From Pirellulaceae bacterium (GTDB taxonomy: Bacteria > Planctomycetota > Planctomycetia > Pirellulales > Pirellulaceae), in assembly GCA_026004795.1 (NCBI GenBank), contig BPJV01000010.1:62001-126000 (forward strand): DNA of 64,000 nucleotides. Reading direction: 5' to 3'. Each line of letters begins with the position of its first letter. The first letter of the stretch is position 1. Under the pieces are notes generated by a model, which saw nothing but the letters and a program-made list of their open reading frames with translations, did no database searches and was not told where the DNA came from. Shown here piece by piece: positions 27,498-36,269 of the stretch. The position numbers were made by a program, and so were the translations under genes.

Positions 27498-29273
27498 CTA
27501 ATAGAATCGATAGACGGCCAAGGTAGGAGTTATAAAAAAGTGAGGAGCGATGGTTGCAGACTCGCGAAGCCAAGTGTGGAATTCCGGCCCGGCGTGATTG
27601 ACCTTACTCCAAGGAGCTGGAACCTGCAAACAACGCATTACAATCAACTCGGCCGATGGCGTCGCATCAGGATGGTCAGGCTTGCCGAAATCCTGACGCA
27701 ACAGTCGCATCATGAGATCGGTAGGGGGCAGCCTTTGATCGAGCTGAATTAGCTCCTCCGGTATGTCCGCATCGATGCAGATAAACCGCTCCGTTCCCGG
27801 TTGCGGCGGGTTTCGCGCAATCCACTTTTCGAGATACCAAAGGTCCTGACCAGAATCGAAATTGGTGTCGTGCAGTGCCGGCGTCGCTGCATAGCTTCCG
27901 CCAAATAGAGGATTGATATACGCATAATAATGTGGGAAGGTAGAAGTGACCTCGATTGTTATCAGAAAAACTACAACCGTATAGCCGGAAAATCTAACAT
28001 AGCGCCTACCCCAAGTCGCGAGATGAACCGCGGCGCCGATAGCTAAGTATCCGAGCGGTAAGATTGGAAACAGGTACCTTATATTGAGTGCCATCGTTCT
28101 ATGAGAGGAAAACAAGGCCAATACCAGTAGAGTGATAATTGCGGACATCGCAACAAGCGCAACGAGCTGTCTTTTCGCGGGGTGGATCGATTTGCAACCT
28201 TGGAAAATTGCACAACGCATAACTGGAGCTACAGCCACGACGACCAGTATCGATCCGACCACGGTTGCCATCTGCTCTTTGCAAAGTAATCCAATCAAAT
28301 AGTACCACCAGGGTGCAACCTCATAGTGTCGTCCCAGAATGTACGTGGGATAGCATTTTTCAATCTCCAATTGCTGTTCGTCGATCCCTACCAAAAACTG
28401 CTGTGGAAAGGGCGACCTCCAATCTTCGAACGGTTGCGTCAAGTGCTTGAAACGGGCGCTTTGAAAATGATGCTGCTCAAGGATTGCAAACGGCTGATGG
28501 AATCCGTAAACCCAATGAACTACCAATAAGGCAATGCCGCCATGCAACATATGTGAACCGAGCAGCCAAACCACTTTTTTCGCCGAGAAATGAGAAATTG
28601 CAGCTTCATGGGCCAGGAGGCCGATCGGCCAAAAAAGATAGATCGGCAAAAACGTAAACTTCGTGGAAAATGCGGCACCCCACGCCAAGCCGACGAGGAT
28701 GGATCGCGGCAGTCGGCGGATTTTCAACCAATGGATCGACAGGACGATCAGTACGATCATCATGCAGCCCGCCAAAGCATCTGGCATTAGTGTCCAGCCA
28801 TGGCCGAGCACGAGAGGGCTCGAAAGGTACAAGAGCGCCGCAACTCGGCCAGCCGTTCGCAGTACTCTAGGTAGCCCCCAAAGGAGAAACGATCCACTAA
28901 ATACAACGATGGCAACTCTTGCAAGGCGACCTAAAAAGAAATGCCACCGATATTCCTGCGCATTCTCCAAGATTGCGTCGACGCCCAAGCGGTACTCGAG
29001 GCGGGAACCACTTGGCATGGCAGATGCATCGTACAACCTGGGTATGCTTGGATGAAACAACGCTTCAACAAAGGCCCCACTAATAATTTGTGGAAGAGGA
29101 GGATTGCCGCGATCGTACCCAGGATCGCCTGTTCGCACCATCGCAACGGAGGAGTAAAGATGGGCGACCTCGTCTCCGACAGGCGCTCGGGTGAACGCTT
29201 GCCAGCAGAGAGCGAAAGCGGAGGCTGAGAATGCGATCGCCCATAACAATTCAGGCTTCCACTGCATCGCCAT
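27498..29273 (-). CDS. GT-C membrane glycosyltransferase (ArnT/PMT-like)
   Basis: A polytopic inner-membrane protein with about 10-12 hydrophobic helices and, after the first helix, the motif APVGDEVAHLYS in the first periplasmic loop. This acidic pair is typical of GT39/GT83-type enzymes that use polyprenol-linked sugars to modify proteins or lipid A. A C-terminal non-membrane domain (from about FDSGQDLWYLEKWIARNPPQPG) is probably periplasmic. I place the start at ATG 29273 (MAMQWKPELLWAIAF); the frame is open to 29333. The gene lies in the A/T-richer island shared with the C39-like cluster, 264 bases downstream of it on the same strand. A specific acceptor cannot be named. Confidence 0.8.
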   Translation of the reverse strand: MAMQWKPELLWAIAFSASAFALCWQAFTRAPVGDEVAHLYSSVAMVRTGDPGYDRGNPPLPQIISGAFVEALFHPSIPRLYDASAMPSGSRLEYRLGVDAILENAQEYRWHFFLGRLARVAIVVFSGSFLLWGLPRVLRTAGRVAALLYLSSPLVLGHGWTLMPDALAGCMMIVLIVLSIHWLKIRRLPRSILVGLAWGAAFSTKFTFLPIYLFWPIGLLAHEAAISHFSAKKVVWLLGSHMLHGGIALLVVHWVYGFHQPFAILEQHHFQSARFKHLTQPFEDWRSPFPQQFLVGIDEQQLEIEKCYPTYILGRHYEVAPWWYYLIGLLCKEQMATVVGSILVVVAVAPVMRCAIFQGCKSIHPAKRQLVALVAMSAIITLLVLALFSSHRTMALNIRYLFPILPLGYLAIGAAVHLATWGRRYVRFSGYTVVVFLITIEVTSTFPHYYAYINPLFGGSYAATPALHDTNFDSGQDLWYLEKWIARNPPQPGTERFICIDADIPEELIQLDQRLPPTDLMMRLLRQDFGKPDHPDATPSAELIVMRCLQVPAPWSKVNHAGPEFHTWLRESATIAPHFFITPTLAVYRFY

Positions 29274-29536
29274 TTTGAAAAGACAAGGAAAAGCTCGATA
29301 TAGCGCCGGTCGTTCTTGGCTTGCACGATACAACGCCTAACACCTTCATTGTTCAACCGACCCCAAATTCACGCATGAGATCAAATACTTCCGGCCATAT
29401 TGGTTGACCCATTTCCAAGAGAGGTTCTGATCGGTTCGTTTACAAATCGCTCATTCACTCAATGCCCTCTCCATTCAACAATTCGCTAATTGACGGCAAT
29501 ATTTTCTACGCAATTATTCGTTCGACGATACCATGT

Positions 29537-30724
29537 TTATCTGTTTCTGCGAAAAGCACGACCGATATAATACCCCGCGAGCGCGAGCATCAGAATGATG
29601 TTTAACGCAAAAAAAATGGAGCGCATGGAGCCAACCCCGAAGCGCTTCCCAAAATTGTAGATGCTTTCATTCACGCTGTCTTCTAGTGTCGTGTCACCGT
29701 TTGGGTAGAAACGATAGCTCTTTCCTTCAATGTTATCGATCACCCAATCGCCCGGCTCGGGGCCAAGGGTAAAGATTGAATCTGGCACATCATTAACTGA
29801 CAAATTCGTTATCTCGATCTCATTGACGATATTCCCCAATCGATGATTCAAATTAGACGGATCCGCCATTTCATGCGTGATGACAATTTTGGTCGGCAAG
29901 TATACTCCCGTCAGAACTTCTTCGTGGGCCGAATATGCATTCGACCAACGCAAGGTATCTCGCAACGGCTTTTTCTGCCAATAATAAATCAAACAGTAGT
30001 TCCGGCGCGGATCCAACCAAAGCTCCCGGGTGCCATCCCGCTTCCGGAAAACAACACAATCTATCGAATCTCTAGCAGCAAGTTCAGGCAATACGTCCCA
30101 TTCCTCCTCATTCAAGAAATAGGGAAGAAAATAAGTCTCGGATGGGCTTTTCCGACACCAGTCCAGTTCGGACGGCGAAATCGGCCACAACAAAGCATTT
30201 CGGTACTCGTCGATAACACTCAGATTGGACAGTTCCTTTTGAAGGATGTATTTTTGCCCAGCGACTTCCCGGGCTTTGTTGATGGCACCATCGAACACCG
30301 AGATCGTATTCTCAGTTGCCGGCATGCCATTTGAGTTGATTGACTTCACCCGCCGCTCTGATCGATGCTTCTCCCCACTCCAGTAAATTTGTATCTTCGA
30401 CGAGAGCACGGCTCCACGCAGAAGTCCAGCGCGTTCCACCGCCTTGTCGAATTTTAACTCCGACGAAACCGTGAATCGCATTGACTTAATCGAACGTCTT
30501 TGCTCCGCAAGGAGTCTTTTGTATTCCGGAATGGTGATACGCGCGGTAGTTCCCTGCGCGAGCACTGGTTGGCATAACGCAGCGCAGAGCAACACCACAT
30601 AAGCTAGCCAACAAACCATTGTAGATCTTGAATGAAGCCAGCTCACGCCAATTGGGGCGAGGACGCTGCCGTCAGTCAGATTGAAATGTCCAACATGACT
30701 TCCTACATGAAGCATTGATTTCAT
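29537..30724 (-). CDS. Membrane-anchored LolA-like protein of unknown function
   Basis: A 395-residue protein with an N-terminal hydrophobic segment (VCWLAYVVLLCAALCQPVLAQG, about 37-58) and a C-terminal transmembrane helix (SIFFALNIILMLALAGYYI) followed by a basic tail. The part between has the feel of a LolA/LppX-type lipoprotein-binding fold: MRFTVSSELKF near the start, KIQIYWSGEKHRSE, TRELWLDPRRNYCLIYYWQKK, YLPTKIVITHE, and the closing FTLGPEPGDWVIDN often seen in planctomycete LolA-like proteins. Its ATG at 30724 overlaps the stop of the toroid gene (ATGA), so translation is coupled. An internal ATG at 30619 would give a shorter signal peptide. It belongs to the C39-like gene set. Confidence 0.6.
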   Translation of the reverse strand: MKSMLHVGSHVGHFNLTDGSVLAPIGVSWLHSRSTMVCWLAYVVLLCAALCQPVLAQGTTARITIPEYKRLLAEQRRSIKSMRFTVSSELKFDKAVERAGLLRGAVLSSKIQIYWSGEKHRSERRVKSINSNGMPATENTISVFDGAINKAREVAGQKYILQKELSNLSVIDEYRNALLWPISPSELDWCRKSPSETYFLPYFLNEEEWDVLPELAARDSIDCVVFRKRDGTRELWLDPRRNYCLIYYWQKKPLRDTLRWSNAYSAHEEVLTGVYLPTKIVITHEMADPSNLNHRLGNIVNEIEITNLSVNDVPDSIFTLGPEPGDWVIDNIEGKSYRFYPNGDTTLEDSVNESIYNFGKRFGVGSMRSIFFALNIILMLALAGYYIGRAFRRNR

Positions 30725-31953
30725 ACCCTCGCCATCGGTTCAGACAAATTCAACAAGGCCCGTATCGCATGAGTCACAGGTAGCAGGTTGGCATTATATA
30801 AATCATTGCGATTGATCTCAAACTGGCGTAATAGATAATTGGCAGCGCGAGCGATTACGTCGCGTGGAGGCCTTAAATCTGGTGGCACGATGGCAAACCA
30901 TTCGAGCATATGCCCGGTAACACGAATCGTATCGTTGTAGTGACCAATGAGGTCTGTGCTTTCTTGCTTGGCAGTCGTTGACGTGCCGACCCACCAGTTC
31001 CCATCCCACGAGCCGTCCTCGTTTTGGCAGCCGACCAGATGGCGACTTATGTCCTTCAAGTGATTCTCGCAATGCTCTCGAATGTGCGGTGCTGCAAGCT
31101 TGGGGAACCGGCGGGCCCACATGCAATACTTCGCGATGGCGTAAAGCCGATGTGTCCCGTTGCAGGCACCACTTGCTGGCGATCGTCTTACCAATGCCTC
31201 GGCGATTCCATCTACAGAGTAGGTCTTTCCATGGATTGTTGTCCAATCCCGCTGACGAAGATAGCAGCAGTAACCAACGAGGGTAAAATCGAGTTCGCGT
31301 CCAAAGTCGAAACGCTGCATTGAGTCTTCAAGTACATCAGCCAACGTTACAACCCGATCGGTGGAAGTGACTAATGGATAGTCGAGACCAACGCCAAGCT
31401 CGCCCAAAACGCAGAGCATTATATCGACGTGAGTCATCCCTCCTTCCGCGATCGCGCCGATAGAACCGGCTACGCTCAAGCTTGAGCGACTTCTGGTACG
31501 ATAGCCAGCGCCGTATACAGTTTCGGTGAGCACTGGTAACCCGCTGCCGAATCTGCGAAAAACGCGATCATCGGTGAGCAATTCGAGCACGTCGTCGAAA
31601 TAATTGCGCTCGGGAGGAGCGAGAGTTTCCATCCCGTGCGCACGTAATCGCAGACTGTGTACAGCTACGGCAGGATCACCCATATTTTTCGAAACAGAGG
31701 CCAAGACGACGTCGTTTAAAAACCTTTGCTTTAAGTTTTGATCAATTCGGAGACCCTCTAACGGGTAGGTTCGAAGCGGGTCCGGCTTAAAGCGTCGATC
31801 CAATAGAGCCTTCGAGCCTGACCGCACGTGCGGCGAAGGTTCGCTGATGGGCCGACGCGACACAAAAATCTGGCCATAGAAGTGCGTCGCTAAAAATATC
31901 AAGCCTGCCGTGAGAAACGCAATTGAGAGATATTTTCGCATGATCATGGACAT
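30721..31953 (-). CDS. Exported alpha-toroid (prenyltransferase/squalene-cyclase-like repeat) protein
   Basis: About 410 residues with an N-terminal membrane anchor or signal (YLSIAFLTAGLIFLATHFYG). Helical repeats follow that resemble the alpha/alpha toroid of squalene-hopene cyclases and protein prenyltransferase beta subunits. The clearest sign is the QW-like motif LVGCQNEDGSWDGNWWVG; others are GTHRLYAIAKYCMWARRF and IGHYNDTIRVTGHMLEWF. The catalytic DxDD of cyclases is not seen, so it is likely a binding or structural toroid. ATG 31953 has GGAGG 11 bases upstream and lies 2 bases beyond the C39-like gene's stop; in-frame ATGs at 31947 and 31941 are alternatives. Its own stop overlaps the next start. 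Confidence 0.6.
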   Translation of the reverse strand: MSMIMRKYLSIAFLTAGLIFLATHFYGQIFVSRRPISEPSPHVRSGSKALLDRRFKPDPLRTYPLEGLRIDQNLKQRFLNDVVLASVSKNMGDPAVAVHSLRLRAHGMETLAPPERNYFDDVLELLTDDRVFRRFGSGLPVLTETVYGAGYRTRSRSSLSVAGSIGAIAEGGMTHVDIMLCVLGELGVGLDYPLVTSTDRVVTLADVLEDSMQRFDFGRELDFTLVGYCCYLRQRDWTTIHGKTYSVDGIAEALVRRSPASGACNGTHRLYAIAKYCMWARRFPKLAAPHIREHCENHLKDISRHLVGCQNEDGSWDGNWWVGTSTTAKQESTDLIGHYNDTIRVTGHMLEWFAIVPPDLRPPRDVIARAANYLLRQFEINRNDLYNANLLPVTHAIRALLNLSEPMARV

Positions 31954-31955
31954 GA

Positions 31956-32618
31956 TCAGACGAGCCTCCGAAAGCTTAACCAAAACATCACCATCGCACT
32001 CGCCAACCCGATTCCCACGCCGTAGACGATCACACCAACATCAGAAAAGCCGTTAAGTTGATCGGAATCGATCAAAACGTACCCCGTTGCTAATCTCGCG
32101 ATCAAGTCGAGCTGTTGATGCGTCAACCGTGCAGTGTTACCATCGAAAAAACGGACGAGTTGACCGCCTTCATCTCTTTCATCGACCTGTAAAACCGTCA
32201 CAAAATGGCCTGCAGCGCCTTGATCAAGAAGCTCCAGATGAAGAATAAATGGCACGGGTAAGTCCGCTATTTTCGCAGGCTCGACTAAAAGAATGTCAGC
32301 ATGTACGCCAAACTGTTCAGCAACTCGTTCGAGGTCTTCCATCGAAGACCCCTTCACTGGGTCAATGGGGAGATGCAATGCGAGTTCATCATAACGAACC
32401 TCAATCCCCGAGACTCGCAAGAAGCAATAGAGTGAGTTCAGACCACAATGCCCAGGCTCCGACCAATTCGTTGTGTCGGCGGCAAGAGTTGCCCCACAGA
32501 TTATCCCAAAGATAAATACCGCGATAAACACCTCGCAACGACCGTCGCGCGAATTGGGGGAAAGCCTGCGCGCTTTGCGCATCGATGAGCAGCACTGACT
32601 GGGCGTGCCTTGCTTCAT
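31956..32618 (-). CDS. C39-like cysteine peptidase with N- and C-terminal membrane segments
   Basis: C39 peptidases cleave after double-glycine leaders of exported peptides. This protein (220 residues) has GHCGLNSLYCFLRVSGIEV, matching the CGxxSL start of C39 domains with the nucleophile Cys; GAAGHFVTVLQVD, with the catalytic His; and VRFFDGNTARLT, where the Asp would fall. The upstream hydrophobic stretch (VFIAVFIFGIICGATLAA) and a C-terminal helix (VGVIVYGVGIGLASAMVMFWL) would place the domain outside the cytoplasmic membrane, unlike ABC-transporter C39 domains. It heads a tightly coupled set with the toroid and LolA-like genes. A likely substrate candidate lies upstream at 33093-33446. Confidence 0.65.
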   Translation of the reverse strand: MKQGTPSQCCSSMRKARRLSPNSRDGRCEVFIAVFIFGIICGATLAADTTNWSEPGHCGLNSLYCFLRVSGIEVRYDELALHLPIDPVKGSSMEDLERVAEQFGVHADILLVEPAKIADLPVPFILHLELLDQGAAGHFVTVLQVDERDEGGQLVRFFDGNTARLTHQQLDLIARLATGYVLIDSDQLNGFSDVGVIVYGVGIGLASAMVMFWLSFRRLV

Positions 32619-32734
32619 ATCGGTGACCTGGCTCTTAATACCGATTTATCAGTATTTGGAAGCACGCGAAGCGAAACGACGCGAGCAAGCTTGCGAACCC
32701 ATTTCTTATCGCCTCGCTATTCTGCAAAAATTTT

Positions 32735-32751
32735 GGGCCGAACAACGGCCC
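32735..32751 (-). terminator. Hairpin upstream of the C39-like gene
   Basis: GGGCCG and CGGCCC form a 6-base GC stem with a 5-base loop. On the minus strand it is followed by AAAATTTTT. It could end transcripts from the cysteine-rich protein gene, or just be a random stem; the T-run is imperfect. Confidence 0.3.
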
Positions 32752-32901
32752 ACTCATTCACGCTGCGCCTGCCAGTCGACTTCTAAATCAACGTCGCATC
32801 AGGCTGATGACTGAAAGGGGGACGCTACGCCACTTTAATCGCGGAATGGGTAAGCCTATGTCGGTGATAACTTCGTTTGTTCGTTGGTTGCCGGCGTTAC
32901 C

Positions 32902-32930
32902 AGCGAGCAATCGCTTGGGGATTGCTCGCT
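32902..32930. repeat. Perfect 11-base inverted repeat (hairpin)
   Basis: AGCGAGCAATC and GATTGCTCGCT pair perfectly around a 7-base loop, about 160 bases downstream of the cysteine-rich protein gene stop (minus strand). No T-run follows. It may be a transcript-stabilising stem between that gene and the C39 operon, which would let the first gene be expressed more strongly than the rest. Confidence 0.55.
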
Positions 32931-33092
32931 GCGGAACCTCGTGATAAAGCAGGAGAAACTTTAGAGTGTGTTCCGCTGCCGACCTGCCAAATTCGAAACA
33001 TCGCACTCGGCAACCACACAGAACACATCGAGACGTATCTCCTGAAGGCCGGCATTCGACGTTTTAGCCCGAAACGCAACCGTACGCATGTC

Positions 33093-33446
33093 CTACGAGC
33101 AGCCCTCATCAAACCTCGCGGAACCGCAAGTGATCTGTCGCCCGTTGACGGTCTTGGTATCGCAGACCTTGTCCCTGTATTTCCTTGTTCCAGTATATGG
33201 ATTCGACTTCAAAACACTCGAGGAGGTCGTTCCGCAGGCACTCCCATCGCTAAAAGTACTGCCCGAACATTTGGTCACTGTTTTATCGAAACTTTGGTTA
33301 CAGACGGCGCCGAACACACCGCCTGCCCTTACCAGTTCCGCCGACGAAACCCTGACCCCCACTGAACGAGGGTTGAGACCGAAGAAGTCGACGCAATTTC
33401 CAACAAGCAGTAGCACCGATGCGAGCAAACTCATTCTTAACAGCAT
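33093..33446 (-). CDS. Small exported cysteine-rich protein with an ELxxxGG leader-like motif
   Basis: 117 residues. The start is well supported: AGGAGG lies 9 bases upstream of ATG 33446. A hydrophobic N-terminal segment (MSLLASVLLLVGN) is followed by a linker with SSAELVRAGGVFGAVC (residues 34-49). The double glycine at 42-43 after an Glu-Leu pair resembles double-glycine leaders, though EL is one residue closer to GG than in the classical consensus. After GG come about 74 residues with six cysteines (49, 60, 71, 95, 107, 116), many Ser/Thr and few hydrophobics, as in disulfide-stabilised secreted mini-proteins. It lies in the same orientation, 475 bases upstream of the C39-like peptidase gene. 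I recognise no named family. Confidence 0.6.
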   Translation of the reverse strand: MLLRMSLLASVLLLVGNCVDFFGLNPRSVGVRVSSAELVRAGGVFGAVCNQSFDKTVTKCSGSTFSDGSACGTTSSSVLKSNPYTGTRKYRDKVCDTKTVNGRQITCGSARFDEGCS

Positions 33447-34384
33447 TTCACCATTCCTCCTAACGAGACTGGGATCGGACTCTCACACGAAAGCCTGGAG
33501 CGCATTTTAACGTTGGCGCGGCGAATGTCAAGCAATTTGCCTGCGTCTTGGTCGGCACGTCGGCAGGTCGGCACAGATAGGAAGGAGGTGGGAACGGATG
33601 CACCCAGCCTCATGCGCGAGGAGGATTGGCAGAGCTTTGCATTGGGGGAGCGGCCAAAAGGGTTTTTGCGGGAACCTCTTGATGCCGTCGCTAGGCACGT
33701 GCACCTCCGGAGAATTCGTTCGCGCAAAGAACTATTAACACAACAGCCCAACGAGTATGCCGCTGGCAGGATGCGTCTGGGGGAAGCCCTGCCGGCAGCT
33801 TAGCCAGGCGGAACTCCTCAGGGATGGGAATCGCAACATGCCCGTTTTGGCCGAGGGCCAAACTCACTGGCGCTGCAATCTGGTCGGCCCCGATTCACGA
33901 CGAAGACGAGGAATCTCTGAAACAGTCCCCGCTAGGGCACGTCGGCTTCAGTGAGTTTGGTCTTCAGCCGCCAACCTCGATTCGCACTTCCATCGTGGGA
34001 CAGTTCGTGGCCGGAAAGCCACGTTTAACCTCAGACTACCGTGCGATCGTGCCTGCGGTCAATCACTGCTAGGGGACCATCATCCTGACGACCACGTGCG
34101 GTTGGCGATAGGTAGTGAACGTCAACAAACTCCGCTGTAAGAACGCCACTTGATCTTGATTTTCTCGTTCGCATCGTCAGCCTCCCAGAATTTTCTCCCA
34201 AAAGCCGACAATCTAGCCCCCCCTCACTCCACCAGACGTCCGATTTGTACCGCTCCCTGACAAAACGCGTTCTGAACCACACTTGCTTGGGCAGCGTGCT
34301 GGTATTGAAAAAACACACTTGCTTGCGCGGCGTGCTGGTATTGAAAGCGTGCCGGGTTGGAAAGTGCGCTGGGCTGGAAAGCGT
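33447..34384. other. Gene-poor stretch with short tandem repeats
   Basis: About 940 bases. A plus-strand frame at 33513-33803 has partly protein-like sequence (MREEDWQSFALGERPKGF) but no recognisable domain or start, and may be gene debris. From 34278 to 34349 there is a 36-base tandem duplication, and degenerate copies of its second half continue to about 34390. Confidence 0.4.
34278..34349 (+). repeat. 36-base tandem duplication
   Basis: Two adjacent units beginning CACACTTGCTTG and containing GCGTGCTGGTATTGAAA (34278-34313 and 34314-34349), with a few mismatches. Further decayed pieces follow. Confidence 0.75.
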
Positions 34385-34495
34385 GTGAGTTTGCGGTAAG
34401 CGTGTGTGAAGCTATTTTGGGGAATGGGTAGGCTGGAGGTGGGTCTGATCCTCTAGCCGAAAGGAGCTCCGTTCCCTGGAACAGCTTACTGCAAC
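34385..34495 (+). repeat. Dispersed 110-base repeat, copy 1 (leader of an IS66-like accessory gene)
   Basis: Starts GTGAGTTTGCGGTAAGCGTG and ends in ACAGCTTACTGCAA. It is nearly the same as 43878-43988. It includes an AAAGGAG ribosome site and the first codons of a small gene. In this copy the start codon is CTG; in the other it is ATG. Confidence 0.85.
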
Positions 34496-34856
34496 GAACG
34501 ATTCTACTGCAACGAACGAGCGTCTTACTGCGACGAACGATTCTACTGCATCGAACGATTGTCTCACCGCAACGAACAATTCTACTGCAACGAACGATGG
34601 TCTTTTCGAGCAGGCTGTGGAGGCGTTCAGGCAGTGGAGGGGGGCGAAGTCGGGACGCGGCCGGAGTCCAGATGAACTCTGGAATCTGGCATGTCAGGTC
34701 GCTCGCAGGCACGGCATCGCGAAAACCGCCGGGTCGCTGAAGCTCGACTACGATAGCCTGCAAAGACGGTTGGACGGTAATGGTGGAGCACGGGATAAGG
34801 CCACTGACACTCCGCAAAAGCGTCGTCGCGGCAGTGCCGTATGCCTTCACAGATAG
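34476..34856 (+). pseudogene. IS66-type accessory protein gene with lost ATG and internal 39-base repeats
   Basis: The continuous frame from CTG 34476 to the TAG at 34854-34856 encodes about 126 residues. It begins LEQLTATND, then three 13-residue repeats (LTATNDSTATNER type). A helical basic domain follows (FEQAVEAFRQWRGAK, GRGRSPDELWNLACQVARR, HGIAKTAGSLKLDYDSLQRRL). That last domain is a small helix-turn-helix-like module found in planctomycete genes next to IS66 TnpB. AAAGGAG precedes the CTG, and the equivalent codon in the second copy of the leader is ATG, so this copy seems to have lost its start codon by a point change. No TnpB or TnpC follows. I assign the IS66 link from pattern memory only. 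Confidence 0.5.
34485..34601 (+). repeat. Three tandem 39-base repeats inside the coding frame
   Basis: Three units of 13 codons each (LTATNDSTATNER, LTATNDSTASNDC, LTATNNSTATNDG). Being a multiple of three, copy changes would keep the frame. Confidence 0.85.
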
Positions 34857-35020
34857 CATTCCTTCTGCCAGTAGCTGCAAGGCTTAGGGTCACAGCGCGC
34901 CCCTCTCGGAAAGCCCGCCTTCTGAGTCCCGAATGGCCGAGAATCCTATGAACACAGTTTTGCACTGGGAGCTGATCTTCCTGAGCGTGAGGTGGCTTGG
35001 GGAGTAGAAGTAGTCAAACG

Positions 35021-35056
35021 ACGCCGAGGGGTGATTCTCTCGGCGTTTTGTTTTTT
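35021..35056 (+). terminator. Rho-independent terminator
   Basis: ACGCCGAG and CTCGGCGT form a perfect 8-base stem with a 10-base loop, followed by TTTTGTTTTTT. It lies about 165 bases after the IS66-like fragment and may have served a gene that is now lost. Confidence 0.85.
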
Positions 35057-35648
35057 ACGCTGGAAATCGCTGGCTCGGCCAGCCACCCCCCATCGGCCGA
35101 GAGTTTTCGATTCCGAGAAGCATTGTCTCCGCTGGCACCCCAAAACGCCCCCAACCCCCTCAAACTCTCGCGCTCTCGGCGTTCACATGTTCGCCCAAGT
35201 AAACACCGCCTCTCCGCCGACGGTTGACTTAGCATCTGCTGCCGCCATACCTGCCACGGCAATGAAATCATTGAAGAAGTCCGATAACTGATCCGCCGAG
35301 CCATCGAGTGTTGCACCGCGCAGTTGAAAGAGGTGGATCAGGGCACCAAAGGTCTGCTCCCCAGCCCCCGAGATTGAGGAACAGGCAGAACGGCTGCAAA
35401 GCGCTACGGGCATTGGCACGGCGACGAAGCATTGCATTCAGCACATGCAAGCCGCTGCTCACCCGATCTCCGTCGTCGTGTAATCTGATTCACAGGTTGT
35501 ACGGCGTATCTGGTGGTTTAGTCGTGTGCCCTCGGGACATCAAACCGCCATCGGCGGCGAGACAGCTCCCGTCAATGGTAGCGCGGGCGTCACTTGCCAC
35601 GTCTCTAGGATGTTCCAGAGGCTCAGGAACATGAAGGAGTCGAGACGG
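35057..35648. other. Intergenic stretch before the SOUL-family gene
   Basis: About 590 bases. Frames here are short and repeat-like; no gene supported. GAAGGAG at 35634-35640 is the ribosome site of the following gene. Confidence 0.4.
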
Positions 35649-36269
35649 ATGAAACGAGCAATGATGTATCGCACGGGATTACTCGGGGGCGCTTTGGTAG
35701 GGACGTTTGCCTTGACGATGGCCACTCGAGCGGGGTACGAGTCCGCTCAGTATAAAGTGATCGAGTCCGACGGCAGGTTGGAAGTCCGCGAATATCCGGA
35801 CCTAATGCTGGTTACCACCGATTCCAGAATGGACTCGCAGGGTCGCGATGGTAGCTTCATGCGATTGTTCCAGTACATCAGCGGAGCGAACGAAGGCGAG
35901 CAGAAGATCGCCATGACGACGCCGGTGTTCATGGAAGGTGAAGTCGGAAAGTCGGACGTGTCGATGGGTTTCGTGATGCCAATGGAAGTTGCCGCGGAGG
36001 GCGTGCCCGAACCGAAGGATAAAGATGTGAAGATCCGCAAACGTGAGGGTGGGCGTTTCGCCGTGATTCGGTTCTCAGGCCGACTCGACTCGCGAGTTGT
36101 TAGTGAGCAGGAAGCGAAACTTCGCGAGTGGATGCAGTTGCGAGGACTCGAGGGTGAGTCGACAACGGAAGCGGCTGGCTACGATCCGCCTTTCACGCCG
36201 AGGCCACTGCGTCGAAACGAGGTTTTGATTCGACTCATCGCCACTTCTACCACCGAAGCTGAATCATGA
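35649..36269 (+). CDS. SOUL-family haem-binding protein, exported
   Basis: The SOUL fold (IPR family of haem-binding protein 2/p22HBP) is clear: [28 protein letters not shown], the start of the domain, then [38 protein letters not shown], and [12 protein letters not shown]. An N-terminal hydrophobic stretch ([21 protein letters not shown]) acts as signal or anchor. GAAGGAG with 9-base spacing fixes the start at ATG 35649. The stop overlaps the next ATG by four bases (ATGA), so it is coupled to a DCC-family thiol-disulfide gene. Bacterial SOUL proteins bind haem or related tetrapyrroles; exact role unknown. Confidence 0.88.
   Translation: MKRAMMYRTGLLGGALVGTFALTMATRAGYESAQYKVIESDGRLEVREYPDLMLVTTDSRMDSQGRDGSFMRLFQYISGANEGEQKIAMTTPVFMEGEVGKSDVSMGFVMPMEVAAEGVPEPKDKDVKIRKREGGRFAVIRFSGRLDSRVVSEQEAKLREWMQLRGLEGESTTEAAGYDPPFTPRPLRRNEVLIRLIATSTTEAES

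Noticed and set aside
32605-32814. 69-codon plus-strand frame upstream of the C39-like gene
   Set aside because: Overlaps the start of the C39-like gene in antisense and carries repeat-like charged sequence; no support as a gene.
33513-33803. 96-codon plus-strand frame with partly protein-like sequence
   Set aside because: No start signal or known domain; could be debris of a lost gene but cannot be supported.
34278-34610. Possible CRISPR array because of short repeated units
   Set aside because: The units are adjacent tandem repeats without unique spacers, and part of them are codon repeats in an open frame; no cas genes.
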